DNA of 64,000 bases from Micromonospora parathelypteridis (GTDB lineage: Bacteria > Actinomycetota > Actinomycetes > Mycobacteriales > Micromonosporaceae): the NCBI RefSeq assembly GCF_014201145.1, contig NZ_JACHDP010000001.1, positions 3,844,001 to 3,908,000 on the forward strand. Reading direction: 5' to 3'. Each line of letters opens with the position of its first letter. Within the stretch, counting starts at the first letter, position 1. The notes under the pieces are model-generated. The model saw only the letters and a program-made list of their open reading frames with translations. It was not told where the DNA came from and ran no database searches. Positions 22,831-31,635 of the stretch are shown here, piece by piece. Made by a program: the position numbers and the translations under genes.

Positions 22831-25401
22831 CTACTCCGGGAGGCCCGCCACGTTACCGGGCCGGCCGCGCATGACGGCCCTGGCCGACAGCAGCGTCGTG
22901 GCCAGGGTCAGGCCGAGGGCGGCGGCGACCACGGTGAGAAGGATCCAACCGGAGCCGCCCGGTATCGCCGAGCCCAGCACGCTCACGCTCAACGGCACCA
23001 GGGTCAGCGCCGCGACCAGCCCGCCCAGGATGACGCCAGCCGACGAGACAAGTACCGCCTCCAGCGTCATCATCTGGATCACCTGTCGCCGGGTGGCCCC
23101 GATCAGCCGCTGGAGCATGAACTCCCGCCGTCGCTCGGTCGTCGCCAGCACCTGAGTGTTGATCAGGGCGATCGTCGCGTAGCAGACCACCACGCCAACC
23201 ACCAGGAACGCCATCCACGTCTGGGTGTCGTCCTGGTCTGCCTGCCCGGCGGTGAGGACTTCCCGGCGGGTCACCCGCAGGCCGGGGTGCTGCTCGGCCA
23301 GCGCGGACAGGGTGCTGGCCAGCCGGACGCGATCCGTTCCGACGTCGGCGCTCACCATGACCTGCGTGACCAGCCCGGCGTCCGTGTGCCCGACCAGGAG
23401 CGACGCCGGGACCAGCGTGGTCTCGTAACCACCCCGCCCACCGATCGTGGCCACCAGCTTCAGTGCGACCCGGCTGCCGTCGCCGAGCCGCATCGCAATC
23501 GTGTCGCCGATGCTCCGTCCGCCGGCGTACCTGGTCGGCAGGGCGACGGTCTGCCCGTGCAGCGCGTCGAGGCTGCCGGTGGCCGCGCGGAAGGCCGTCG
23601 TCCGGTTCAGTCCCTCGGGCGTGACGCCCTGCATCGACAGCTCCGCGGGCTGCGACGCGTCGGATCCTTCTTCCCCGCCGCCGGTCGATGCGAGCGGGGC
23701 CACCTCTGTCGGCTCCAGGTATCCGGTGCTGGAGATCGCAGCGGAGGCAGCCGCGACTCCGGGCTGGTTCCTGATCGCGTCCACCATGCCGAGCGGCAGA
23801 CCGCCTGCGTCGGAGGTGACCACCAGATCGGCTCGCAGGCCCTCGTCGAACGCCTTCTGCGCACCGTCGGACTGCGTGGTCTGCATGTAGATCAGACCGG
23901 TGGCCAGGCCGGTCGCGAGCATGACCGGCATTACCGCGGCGGCCAGCCGCGCCGTGCGTACCTCCGCGTTACGGGTGGCCAGATGCCCGGCGAGCCCGAA
24001 TACCAGGCGCACCGGCCGGCGCAGTCCAGCCGTGATGGCCCGGGACAGTACCGGGCCGAGCAGGCCGAAGCCGACAGTCCACACCAACGCCGCCGGAGTT
24101 GCCACACTTGCCGCGTCCGGGCCGTCCATCCGGGCGGTGGCCACGGCCAGGGCGGCGCCGCCGCCCAGGCACAGAAGACCGGCGATCAGTCGGACGCCGC
24201 TGAACCAGCGGCGTTGGAGGGAGGCTTCGGAGAGTGCCTCGGTCGGCCGGGTGCGTGCCGCCCCGTTCGCCGCTATGAACGCGGCGCCCACCGCGGTGAG
24301 CAGCGCGGTGCCCACACCGATGATCACCGGGACGGATCCGGCGCGGTACTCGATGGCGTCCGGCACGACGCCCGCGTCGGCAAAGGCACCGAGCAGCCAT
24401 CGGCCGAATCGAGCGCCGGGGTGGCAGGCCAGCGCGGTGGCGATCACGGCGAGGAACATCGTCTCGCCGAGGATCAGCCGGCGTAGCTGGCCCGGGGTGG
24501 TCCCGATCGCCCGGAGCAGGGCCATCTCCCGCTGCCGTTGCTGGATCGACAATCCGAGCGTGCCGGCCACCACGAATACGGTGACCATCAGCGACAGGCC
24601 GCCGAAGGCTGCGGCGAGGGGGATCAGATCGCCGCCTTCGGCGAGGACGTCGGGGTTCTCGGCCCGGCCGCGTTCGTCTCCGGTCATCACGGCGATGGGC
24701 TGCTCCTGCCCCGCGACTGCCTTCCGCACGCCCTCGGCGACCTGGCGGATATCAGCTTCGGGAGTGGTGAACACGCCGATCGAGTCGACAGTGCCGGGAC
24801 GTCCGGAGATCTGGTCGGCTTCCGGGTCGGAGAGGAAGATATCGCTCTGGTCGCGGGCGCTGGTGGCGAGGCCGGAGATCTCGTACCGCTTGGCGCTGCC
24901 GTGGACCAGGAGCTCGATCTGCCCGCCGGTACGCAGTCCGGCCTGCTTGGCCAGGTGCGTACCGAGGACGATCTGGCCGGGCCCGGAGGGTGGGGCGCCG
25001 TCGGCGATCCGGTACGGCGTGAGCTGGGCGGAGGACCAGCCGTGGCCGGTGACCTTCGCGCCGGCTGCCCGGCCGGTGCGTGGGGCCAGGGCGGCCGGGA
25101 ACGAGATGTCCTTCGCCGTGTCGGTGACACCGGGGACCGATGCGATCCGGTCGGCCAACGTCGCGTCCAGGTGGATGCGTTCGGGGTACACCAGGTCGCG
25201 CTGAGTATCGACATAGCGCTGGTCGCCGGTGACCACGATCGGTGCGGCGGCGAGGCGCAGGGGTGGAGCCGCGTTGTGTATGCCGGTTTCGAGCAGCCCG
25301 CCGCAGCCAATCACGATCATTGCACCGAAGGACAGGGCGATGAACGACGCGATGAAACCGCCTTTGTGGAAACGCAGGGTGCGTAGCGCGATCCCGATCA
25401 T
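22831..25401 (-). CDS. ABC transporter permease, FtsX/MacB-like
   Basis: The 856-residue protein has the actinobacterial long-permease plan: an N-terminal span (residues about 16-36), an extracytoplasmic MacB-type domain, three spans (about 265-385) ending in a first FtsX domain (LSIQQRQREMALLRAIGTTPGQ at about 284-305), further spans, a second outer domain, and a last FtsX domain (ERRREFMLQRLIGATRRQ at about 750-767) before the final spans. Such permeases move lipids or peptides or transmit force, not simple import. The start overlaps the ATPase stop by 4 bases (ATGA). Together with the divergent MMPL gene and the two-component system it forms one module. Confidence 0.9.
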   Translation of the reverse strand: MIGIALRTLRFHKGGFIASFIALSFGAMIVIGCGGLLETGIHNAAPPLRLAAAPIVVTGDQRYVDTQRDLVYPERIHLDATLADRIASVPGVTDTAKDISFPAALAPRTGRAAGAKVTGHGWSSAQLTPYRIADGAPPSGPGQIVLGTHLAKQAGLRTGGQIELLVHGSAKRYEISGLATSARDQSDIFLSDPEADQISGRPGTVDSIGVFTTPEADIRQVAEGVRKAVAGQEQPIAVMTGDERGRAENPDVLAEGGDLIPLAAAFGGLSLMVTVFVVAGTLGLSIQQRQREMALLRAIGTTPGQLRRLILGETMFLAVIATALACHPGARFGRWLLGAFADAGVVPDAIEYRAGSVPVIIGVGTALLTAVGAAFIAANGAARTRPTEALSEASLQRRWFSGVRLIAGLLCLGGGAALAVATARMDGPDAASVATPAALVWTVGFGLLGPVLSRAITAGLRRPVRLVFGLAGHLATRNAEVRTARLAAAVMPVMLATGLATGLIYMQTTQSDGAQKAFDEGLRADLVVTSDAGGLPLGMVDAIRNQPGVAAASAAISSTGYLEPTEVAPLASTGGGEEGSDASQPAELSMQGVTPEGLNRTTAFRAATGSLDALHGQTVALPTRYAGGRSIGDTIAMRLGDGSRVALKLVATIGGRGGYETTLVPASLLVGHTDAGLVTQVMVSADVGTDRVRLASTLSALAEQHPGLRVTRREVLTAGQADQDDTQTWMAFLVVGVVVCYATIALINTQVLATTERRREFMLQRLIGATRRQVIQMMTLEAVLVSSAGVILGGLVAALTLVPLSVSVLGSAIPGGSGWILLTVVAAALGLTLATTLLSARAVMRGRPGNVAGLPE

Positions 25402-26198
25402 CGGAGCACCTCGTGTCCTGCCTGCTGGGCAACGGTCCGGCTGCCCCAGGCGCCGAGGTGGGTCAGGCGCGCGGCGACCTGGTCGGCGGTGGGCCGATCC
25501 AGCGAGCCGACGATCCGGCCGTCGGCGAGGAACACGACGCGGTCGGCGTGGGCGGCCGCCACCGGGTCATGGGTGACCATCACGATCGTCTGGTCCGACT
25601 GCTCGACCGCCTCACGCAGCAGCGTCAGCACCTCGCTCGCGGTGTAGGTGTCCAGCGCGCCGGTGGGCTCGTCGCCGAAGATCACCGCGGGTCGGGTGAT
25701 CAGCGCTCGTGCGATGGCGACGCGCTGCTGCTGCCCGCCGGAGAGTTCACCCGGTCGACTGTTGCGCCGATCGCCCAAGCCGACCCGTTCGAGTACGTCG
25801 TCGACCGCGGCGAGCTTTGGCCGCTGCCCGGCCAGCCGCAGCGGCAGGGTGACGTTGTCCACCACGCTCAGCGCTGGGAGCAGGTTGAAAGCCTGGAAGA
25901 TGAAGCCGATCCGCTCGCGGCGGAGCTTGGTCAGCTCGCGTTCCCCGAGCGGTGCGAGATCCACGCCGTCGAGCAGGATGGATCCCGACGTCGGCCGGTC
26001 GAGCCCGGCCGCGCAGTGCAGGAAAGTGCTCTTGCCCGAACCAGAGGGGCCCATCACCGCGGTGAAGGTGCCTCGGTTCAGGCCAATGCTCACATCGTCG
26101 AGGGCGGTCACGGCGTTCATCGTGCCGCCGTAGACCTTGCGTACGGATTCAAGCCGTACGACTTCCTGGGCGTGCGGGTCCGGCGTCCTGTTGTTCAT
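25398..26198 (-). CDS. ABC transporter ATP-binding protein (LolD/MacB type)
   Basis: At 266 residues it is a single nucleotide-binding domain: Walker [10 protein letters not shown] at about 50-58, Q-loop [10 protein letters not shown] at about 97-106, signature [16 protein letters not shown] at about 154-169, Walker B VIFGDEP at about 175-181 and switch His in MVTHD. It powers the FtsX-like permease encoded downstream with a 4-base overlap. ATG 26198 has no ribosome site; CAGCAT lies 7 nt upstream, so the message may be leaderless. A longer frame reaches 26327, but it would run through the divergent regulatory region and is rejected. Confidence 0.92.
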   Translation of the reverse strand: MNNRTPDPHAQEVVRLESVRKVYGGTMNAVTALDDVSIGLNRGTFTAVMGPSGSGKSTFLHCAAGLDRPTSGSILLDGVDLAPLGERELTKLRRERIGFIFQAFNLLPALSVVDNVTLPLRLAGQRPKLAAVDDVLERVGLGDRRNSRPGELSGGQQQRVAIARALITRPAVIFGDEPTGALDTYTASEVLTLLREAVEQSDQTIVMVTHDPVAAAHADRVVFLADGRIVGSLDRPTADQVAARLTHLGAWGSRTVAQQAGHEVLR

Positions 26199-26333
26199 GG
26201 GGTCAATGCTGGTCGTGGGCCTGCCGCCGCCGACAGCCTCGACTGATTGAACCTCGGGTCCACCAGTCGACGTACCCGAGGTTCCATCTCTCGATGCTGT
26301 TGGCGTAGGCAGGCCCGCGACCAGCATTCAGGC
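26199..26333. promoter_or_regulatory. Mirror-image divergent promoter with AACCTCGGGT operator
   Basis: The whole gap between the ABC operon and the MMPL gene is an imperfect inverted duplication. Reading outward from the centre, the left arm (26259 down to 26200) and the right arm (26274 to 26333) agree at 49 of 60 positions without gaps. The innermost 10 bp are a perfect repeat, AACCTCGGGT (26250-26259) with ACCCGAGGTT (26274-26283), 14 bp apart. Each arm then has a -35-like TTGGCG or TCGGCG and a CAGCAT -10-like hexamer 6-7 nt before the ATG. Dimer sites upstream of matched promoters suit activation by the NarL-type regulator encoded at 29738. A second short pair, TCGACTG/CAGTCGA (26239-26245, 26264-26270), overlaps the core. 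Confidence 0.75.
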
Positions 26334-28547
26334 ATGAGAGATCTCCCCGTACGGATGGCTCGATGGAGCGCTGGACACCCTTGGCGCGCGATTGTCGGCT
26401 GGCTCCTGTTCGTGCTGCTGTGCCTGGGCGCCGGGGTGGCCGTCGGCGGCAACCCGGCCACCACAGAGGACTTCCGCATCGGCGAGGCCGGCCAGGCCGA
26501 GGCGATGGCTGCCGAGGGCGGTCTGCAGCAGCGGCCGGTGGAGCGCGTCCTGATCACCGCGAAGCCCGGTACCGGTCGATTGGATGTCGTCGCGGCCGAC
26601 GCCGCCGCCCGCGACGCCGCCGCGCGGATGAGCAGGCTCCCCGAGGTCCGATCAGTGGCCGAGCCGGTCCGTGCGGCCGACGAATCGGCGGTGCGGGTTG
26701 ACGTCACGCTGAACGGCCCGGAACTCGACGGCAAGAAGCACGTCGACCCGCTGCTCGCGCAGACCGCCGAGGTGCAGCGGGCCAACCCGGGGCTGCGGGT
26801 GGAGGAGGTCGGCTCCCCATCAATCAGCAAGGGCGTGGACAAGCTCCGAGGAGATGATCTCTCTCGTACCGAAATGATCGCTCTGCCGGTCACGATGATC
26901 ACGCTGCTGTTGGTCTTCAGCTCCGTAGTGATGGCGCTGGTACCGCTGCTCCTCGCGCTCTCCTCCATCGCGGCGGCCATCGGTCTGGCGATGCTGGCCT
27001 CGCACGTCTTCCCGGACGCCGGCGTCGGCACCAACGTCATCCTGATGATCGGTCTGGCCGTCGGCGTCGACTACACCCTCTTCTACCTCAAGCGAGAGCG
27101 GGAGGAACGGGCCAGGAGCGGCGGCCGGCTCAGCCCGCGGGTGGTGGTGGAACTCGCCGCGGCCACCTCGGGACGGGCCGTCGTACTCTCCGGTTTCGCC
27201 GTCGCCATCTCCAGCGCGACGCTGTACCTGGCCGACGACGTCATCTTCTCCTCGATCGCCACCGGAGCGATCGTGGTCACCCTGGTCGCCGTGGTCAGCT
27301 CTCTGACCGTGCTGCCCGCCCTGCTTGCCAAACTCGGCGAGCGCGCCGAGCGCCGTGCGGTGCGCAGAGCGGCCAGGGCGGCCCGGCGCGGCGCGGCCGT
27401 ACGGGCCAAGAAGTCACCGAGGCCCGGCGCCGGTCGGCTCACCGCCGCCGTGCTGCGCCCCGTCGTCAACCACCCCGCCGCCACGCTGGCCGTCACGGTC
27501 CTCGCCATGCTGGCCCTGGCCACGCCATTACTGGGCTTGAAACTGACGGACATGGGCCGCGAGACGCACTCCCGTTCGATCGGCGCCATGCAGACGTACG
27601 ACCGCCTCAACGCGGCGTTCCCGGACCTGATGGCGATGCACCAGGTGGTCGTACGCGCCGACGCCAGCCGGGCCGACGAGGTGGCCGCGGCGCTGGGTGA
27701 ACTCGCCACGGAGGTGCGGGGCGACCCGCGGTTCAGCGGTACGGCCGAGCTGCGCACCTCGCCGGACCGACGGATCACCATGCTCCAACTGGCGGTGCCG
27801 CACTACGTGAGCAGCGACGAGGCCCAATCCTCACTCCGGCAGCTCCGCAAGGAGTACGTCCCCAACACCGTTGGCGGGGTGCCCGGCGCGCTGACCGCGG
27901 TCACCGGTGACGTCGCCCGCTACGCCGACTATCCCGAGCATCAGAAGCAGAAGCTGCCGCTGATCATCGCGGCCCTGCTGCTCGTCACGTTCGCGATGAC
28001 GGTGTGGGCGTTCCGTTCCCTGACACTCGGCGTGGTCGGCGTCCTGCTGAACCTGCTCTCGGCCGGTGCCTCGCTCGGCGTACTCGTGCTGGTCTTTCAG
28101 AACCGGTGGGCAGAGGGTCTGTTCGACTTCACCTCCACCGGGTCGATCGGCTCCCGGGTGCCGCTGTTCCTGTTCGTCATCCTCTTCGGCCTGTCGATGG
28201 ACTACCAGGTGTTCGTGATCAGCCGGATCAGAGAGGCCGCCATGAGCGGTATAACCACCCGCCAGGCCGTGATCGATGGCATCAGCAGTTCGGCCGGCGT
28301 GGTCACCAGCGCCGCCATCGTGATGGTGACGGTGTTCGCCAGCTTCGCCGCGCTGCACCTGATCGAGATGAAGCAGATCGGATTCAGTCTGACGGTGGCC
28401 GTACTGCTGGACGCCTTTGTCATCCGGATGCTGATCCTGCCGGCGCTGATGTTGCTGCTCGGCGAGGCCAACTGGTGGCCGGGGCGGGGGATACGCCGGG
28501 GACCGGGTTCGGGCCCGGTCGACCGACCGATGGCGAAAGTACGCTGA
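26334..28547 (+). CDS. MMPL family (RND) transporter
   Basis: The 737-residue protein has the twelve-helix MMPL plan: a first span at about 19-39, an extracytoplasmic porter loop, five spans (about 178-350), a cytoplasmic basic linker (ERRAVRRAARAARRG at about 366-380), a second span and loop, and a last bundle with LFGLSMDYQVFVISRIRE at about 617-634. The paired Asp-Tyr of the proton relay are in AVGVDYTLFYLKRE and GLSMDYQVF. MMPL proteins export lipids, lipopeptides or drugs with proton energy. It shares a symmetrical promoter with the ABC operon, and the two-component genes follow 4 bp and 1.2 kb downstream. Confidence 0.92.
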   Translation: MRDLPVRMARWSAGHPWRAIVGWLLFVLLCLGAGVAVGGNPATTEDFRIGEAGQAEAMAAEGGLQQRPVERVLITAKPGTGRLDVVAADAAARDAAARMSRLPEVRSVAEPVRAADESAVRVDVTLNGPELDGKKHVDPLLAQTAEVQRANPGLRVEEVGSPSISKGVDKLRGDDLSRTEMIALPVTMITLLLVFSSVVMALVPLLLALSSIAAAIGLAMLASHVFPDAGVGTNVILMIGLAVGVDYTLFYLKREREERARSGGRLSPRVVVELAAATSGRAVVLSGFAVAISSATLYLADDVIFSSIATGAIVVTLVAVVSSLTVLPALLAKLGERAERRAVRRAARAARRGAAVRAKKSPRPGAGRLTAAVLRPVVNHPAATLAVTVLAMLALATPLLGLKLTDMGRETHSRSIGAMQTYDRLNAAFPDLMAMHQVVVRADASRADEVAAALGELATEVRGDPRFSGTAELRTSPDRRITMLQLAVPHYVSSDEAQSSLRQLRKEYVPNTVGGVPGALTAVTGDVARYADYPEHQKQKLPLIIAALLLVTFAMTVWAFRSLTLGVVGVLLNLLSAGASLGVLVLVFQNRWAEGLFDFTSTGSIGSRVPLFLFVILFGLSMDYQVFVISRIREAAMSGITTRQAVIDGISSSAGVVTSAAIVMVTVFASFAALHLIEMKQIGFSLTVAVLLDAFVIRMLILPALMLLLGEANWWPGRGIRRGPGSGPVDRPMAKVR
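28540..28545 (+). promoter_or_regulatory. Leaderless -10 element inside the MMPL 3' end
   Basis: TACGCT lies 6 nt before ATG 28552 of the histidine kinase gene and within the last codons of the MMPL gene. The kinase and regulator may therefore be transcribed on their own as well as by read-through. Confidence 0.45.
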
Positions 28548-28551
28548 CCTC

Positions 28552-29736
28552 ATGGTTGCGCGGCAGGAGACTCACGGCTGGTCCGCCCCAGGCAGGTTCC
28601 GCCGCTGGAACGCTGTCTCCTGGGTGCTCCTGGGCCTGTCGCCGGCGGCCGTTGCCCTGGCGCACGAGCCCGAGGTGCGAGCCGATTGGGCGTTGTGGCT
28701 GCTGGCGCTGCTCGGGCTCTGCTACGGGGTTGTGCTGGCCCTGCCACGCAACCCCGTACTGGTCCATCGGACCTTTCTGGTCGTGCTGGTCCTCGGCCTC
28801 GGGGGGATGTCCTACGCGCTGGGTGGCGCCGCCTCGTTGTTCGTGTTGTCGCTGCCGCACTTCTGGATCTACACCCGCGGCCCGCGGTCCGCGATCGTGC
28901 TGAGCGGGCTCGCGGCGGTGGCCACGGTGTTCGCCGGGACACTGCGGCAGGGATGGAGCCCGCAGTTCCTCAACGGCAACGTCGTCTTCACCATTCTCGG
29001 TTACCTGGCGGGCGTGGCGATCGGACTGTGGGTGCACCACATCTCCGGGCAGAGCGACGAACGGGCCAAGCTGCTGGGCGCCGAGCTGGAGCGCGCCCAG
29101 CGGCGGCTGGTCGAGGCCCACCAGCGGCAGGGCGCCGCGGACGAACGCGAACGGCTCGCACGGGAGATCCACGACACCCTCGCCCAGGGATTCGCGTCCA
29201 TCATCGTGCTGGCGGAGGCGGCCCGTTCCGGCATCGGCACCGATCCGGCGAAGAGCGCCCAGCAGCTTCTCTCGATCGAGCAGACCGCACGCGAGAACTT
29301 CGCCGAGGCGCGGGTGCTGGTCGGCTCCGCCCCGCAGAGCGGCGTCGCCCCCGGCTCGGTCGCCCGGACCCTGCGCCGGACCCTGGACCGGTTCACCCAG
29401 GACACCGGGCTCACCGTCAGCGCCGAGCTGCCGGATATCGACTGCGACCAGACGGCCCGAATCGCGCTGTTGCGCTGCACCCAGGAGTCGCTGGCCAATG
29501 TGCGCAAGCACGCCGCCGCCTCCACTGTGGGTGTGGTCCTGGCGCAGTACCCGGACGGTGTGGAGCTGGAAATCACCGACGACGGCCGCGGCTTCGTGGT
29601 CGAGGACTCCCGAGGCTTCGGCCTCGACGGCATGCGCAAGCGCCTGGCCGAACTCGGCGGCGAACTCACCGTCACCAGCTCCGTCGGCGACGGCACCCGT
29701 GTCCTCGCCACCATCCCCAGCAATGCTCAGGAGTGA
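28552..29736 (+). CDS. Sensor histidine kinase, NarX/HisKA_3 type
   Basis: The 394-residue protein has five or six membrane spans in the first 160 residues with little outside the membrane, so it probably senses a membrane state or a lipophilic compound. A coiled linker leads to HisKA_3 with the phospho-accepting His in RLAREIHDTLAQGFASI (about 200-216), then the HATPase with N-box CTQESLANVRKHA (about 310-322) and G-box ITDDGRGF. The short ending GTRVLATIPS closes the fold. It is followed by its cognate response regulator 1 bp after the stop. Confidence 0.92.
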   Translation: MVARQETHGWSAPGRFRRWNAVSWVLLGLSPAAVALAHEPEVRADWALWLLALLGLCYGVVLALPRNPVLVHRTFLVVLVLGLGGMSYALGGAASLFVLSLPHFWIYTRGPRSAIVLSGLAAVATVFAGTLRQGWSPQFLNGNVVFTILGYLAGVAIGLWVHHISGQSDERAKLLGAELERAQRRLVEAHQRQGAADERERLAREIHDTLAQGFASIIVLAEAARSGIGTDPAKSAQQLLSIEQTARENFAEARVLVGSAPQSGVAPGSVARTLRRTLDRFTQDTGLTVSAELPDIDCDQTARIALLRCTQESLANVRKHAAASTVGVVLAQYPDGVELEITDDGRGFVVEDSRGFGLDGMRKRLAELGGELTVTSSVGDGTRVLATIPSNAQE

Positions 29737-29737
29737 C

Positions 29738-30403
29738 ATGACAGAGGACAGCATCCGCGTCATCGTGGTGGACGACCACGCGGTGATGCGCGCCGGAGTC
29801 GTCGCCCTACTGGCGCCGGAGCCCACCGTCGCCATCGTCGGCCAGGCGAGTAACGGCAGGGAAGCAGTCGAACTCGTCGAATCCCTCGCTCCCGACGTGG
29901 CGCTCATCGATCTGCGGATGCCCGTCCTCGACGGCGTGGCCGCCACCATGGAGATCGTCGCGAGCCGGGCCGCGACCCGGGTGCTGATCCTCACCACCTA
30001 CGACACCGACGTGGAGATCGAGCGCGCGGTCGAGGCCGGCGCGGTCGGCTACCTGCTCAAGGACACCACCCGCGAGCAGCTCGTCGACGCCATCCGGGCC
30101 GCGGCCCGCGGCGAGACCGTCCTGGCCCCACGGGTGGCCCAACGGCTGGTGGCACGGATGCGGCGGCCGACCCCGGTGGTACTGACCGCGCGGGAGCTGG
30201 ACGTACTGAACGCAGTGGCCGACGGTCTCTCCAACGCCGACATCGGCCGGCGGTTGGTCATCGCGGAGGCGACGGTGAAGACACACCTGCTGCGCGTCTT
30301 CGCCAAGCTCGACGTCAGCGACCGTACCCACGCGGTGGTCCTGGCCCTGGAACGGGGTCTGCTGGTACGTCCGGTTCGCGACGCGCTGTTCGGTGGCGAC
30401 TAG
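29738..30403 (+). CDS. NarL/LuxR-family response regulator
   Basis: At 221 residues it has a receiver domain (acidic pocket VVDDH at 10-14, phospho-acceptor Asp in DVALIDLRMP at about 52-61, Thr in LILTTYD, Lys in GYLLKD) and a C-terminal LuxR-type helix-turn-helix (LTARELDVLNAVADGLSNADIGRRL, then TVKTHLLRVFAKLDVSDR). ATG 29738 has CAGGAG 5 nt upstream. With the kinase it forms a two-component system that most likely controls the divergent ABC/MMPL promoter. It converges on the next gene, sharing 4 bases at the stops. Confidence 0.93.
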   Translation: MTEDSIRVIVVDDHAVMRAGVVALLAPEPTVAIVGQASNGREAVELVESLAPDVALIDLRMPVLDGVAATMEIVASRAATRVLILTTYDTDVEIERAVEAGAVGYLLKDTTREQLVDAIRAAARGETVLAPRVAQRLVARMRRPTPVVLTARELDVLNAVADGLSNADIGRRLVIAEATVKTHLLRVFAKLDVSDRTHAVVLALERGLLVRPVRDALFGGD

Positions 30404-30675
30404 AGCTCGTGGACCTCGATGACCCGGGTGGTCGGTGCGGATTCGCCGAGCGCGGAACGCAGGGCCGTCCGCTCCGGGTCGACGAGGAACGCCTCGTAGC
30501 CGGCCCGGGCGTCGAACCGGATCACGTGCACCTCGGTCTGCCCGCCGGTGCCGCGCAGCCGCCGTTCCAGGTGGCCGCCGTGCCGCCCGAGCAGGGCCAG
30601 CACGGCGTCCTCATAGCGTTGCCCGGCCGCCTCGGCTCCGACGGGAAACTCGACGATCGCGGCGAACGTCAGCAT
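30400..30675 (-). CDS. Small dimeric alpha/beta-barrel protein (DUF1330-like)
   Basis: This 91-residue protein has the ferredoxin-like pattern of the dimeric alpha-beta barrel group: strand MLTFAAIVEFPV, helix AAGQRYEDAVLALLGRHGG, strand HLERRLRGTGGQTEVHVIRF, helix AGYEAFLVDPERTALRSAL and a last strand TTRVIEVHEL. DUF1330 and relatives have unknown roles. GAGGAGTAG, which holds the stop of the upstream SDR gene, also serves as its ribosome site 9 nt before the ATG, so the two genes are translationally coupled. Confidence 0.7.
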   Translation of the reverse strand: MLTFAAIVEFPVGAEAAGQRYEDAVLALLGRHGGHLERRLRGTGGQTEVHVIRFDARAGYEAFLVDPERTALRSALGESAPTTRVIEVHEL

Positions 30676-30682
30676 GGCGGCG

Positions 30683-31528
30683 CTACTCCTCAATACCGAC
30701 GGCTTTGGCGCTGGCCGTCCAGAGCCGGGCGGCGAGCTGCGGATCGGCCGCCTTGCGGTACGGCCGACGCAGCCGACGGTCGGCGTAGTAGCCCCCGTCG
30801 ACCAGCCGCGAGCGATCCTGGTTGGCCAGCCACACCAGGGTCTCGGCACCCTTCTCCGGGCTGCGGAACGGCATGATCCGCATGCCGAACGCCACCAACT
30901 TGCTGTCGTTCGCGAACCGGGTGCGCACCACGCCCGGGTGGAAGCTGTACGCGGGAATGCCCGGCCAGCGCCGGGCCGCCTCGGCGGTGAACAGGACGTT
31001 CGCCTGCTTGCTGGTGCCGTACGCGCCCATCGGTCGGTAGCCGCGCAGCGGGGCGTTCAGGTCGTCCGGGTCGAGTGTGCCGAAGCGGTGTGCGCCGGAG
31101 GCCGTCACCACTATCCGGCCCACCCGGTCGGCGAGCAGGTTGGTCAGCAGGAACGGGGCCAGGTGGTTGGCCTGGATCGAGATCTCGAAGCCGTCGACGG
31201 TGGTGAGCGGTTGCAGCGCGATGGCCCCGGCGTTGTTGGCGAGCACGTCGATCCGGTCGTACGCGTCGCGTAGCCGCTCGGCGAGCCGGCGTACGTCGTC
31301 GAGGACCGCGAAGTCGGCCCGGAACAGCTCCGGACGCTCGCCCGAGTTCTCCCGTACCCGCTCGGCGGCGGCCTGTAGGCGTGCCGGGTCCCGCCCGACC
31401 AGCACCACCCGGTCACCCCGGCAGGCCAGGTGCACGGCCGCGGCCAACCCGATGCCGGAGCTGGCCCCGGTCACCACCACCAGTCGACGCTCAGTGAGAT
31501 CTTCCACAGGTCCATTCACCCCGGTCAT
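30683..31528 (-). CDS. SDR family oxidoreductase (retinol-dehydrogenase-like)
   Basis: The 281-residue protein is a classical short-chain dehydrogenase: NADP-type nucleotide motif VVVTGASSGIGLA at 17-29 followed by the basic VGRDP, NNAG at about 96-99, catalytic Ser in VTASGAH and the Tyr-Lys pair in YGTSK at about 168-172. The closest architecture is the retinol dehydrogenase/WW-domain oxidoreductase-like group, but the substrate is unknown. TAACCT (31535-31540, minus) lies 6 nt before ATG. A DUF1330-like gene overlaps its stop signal region. Confidence 0.85.
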   Translation of the reverse strand: MTGVNGPVEDLTERRLVVVTGASSGIGLAAAVHLACRGDRVVLVGRDPARLQAAAERVRENSGERPELFRADFAVLDDVRRLAERLRDAYDRIDVLANNAGAIALQPLTTVDGFEISIQANHLAPFLLTNLLADRVGRIVVTASGAHRFGTLDPDDLNAPLRGYRPMGAYGTSKQANVLFTAEAARRWPGIPAYSFHPGVVRTRFANDSKLVAFGMRIMPFRSPEKGAETLVWLANQDRSRLVDGGYYADRRLRRPYRKAADPQLAARLWTASAKAVGIEE

Positions 31529-31534
31529 GGCGCG

Positions 31535-31540
31535 AGGTTA
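31535..31540 (-). promoter_or_regulatory. Leaderless -10 element of the SDR gene
   Basis: The minus strand reads TAACCT and ends 6 nt before the ATG at 31528, so transcription likely begins at the start codon. Confidence 0.4.
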
Positions 31541-31635
31541 CCGTGGCGTCACAACGCCCTTTGGGATCGTTAAGGTCTCGGATCTGTCGTCAGGTGGCGT
31601 CGGCATGCCCGCCGGACGCTGGAAGGAGCGCACCC

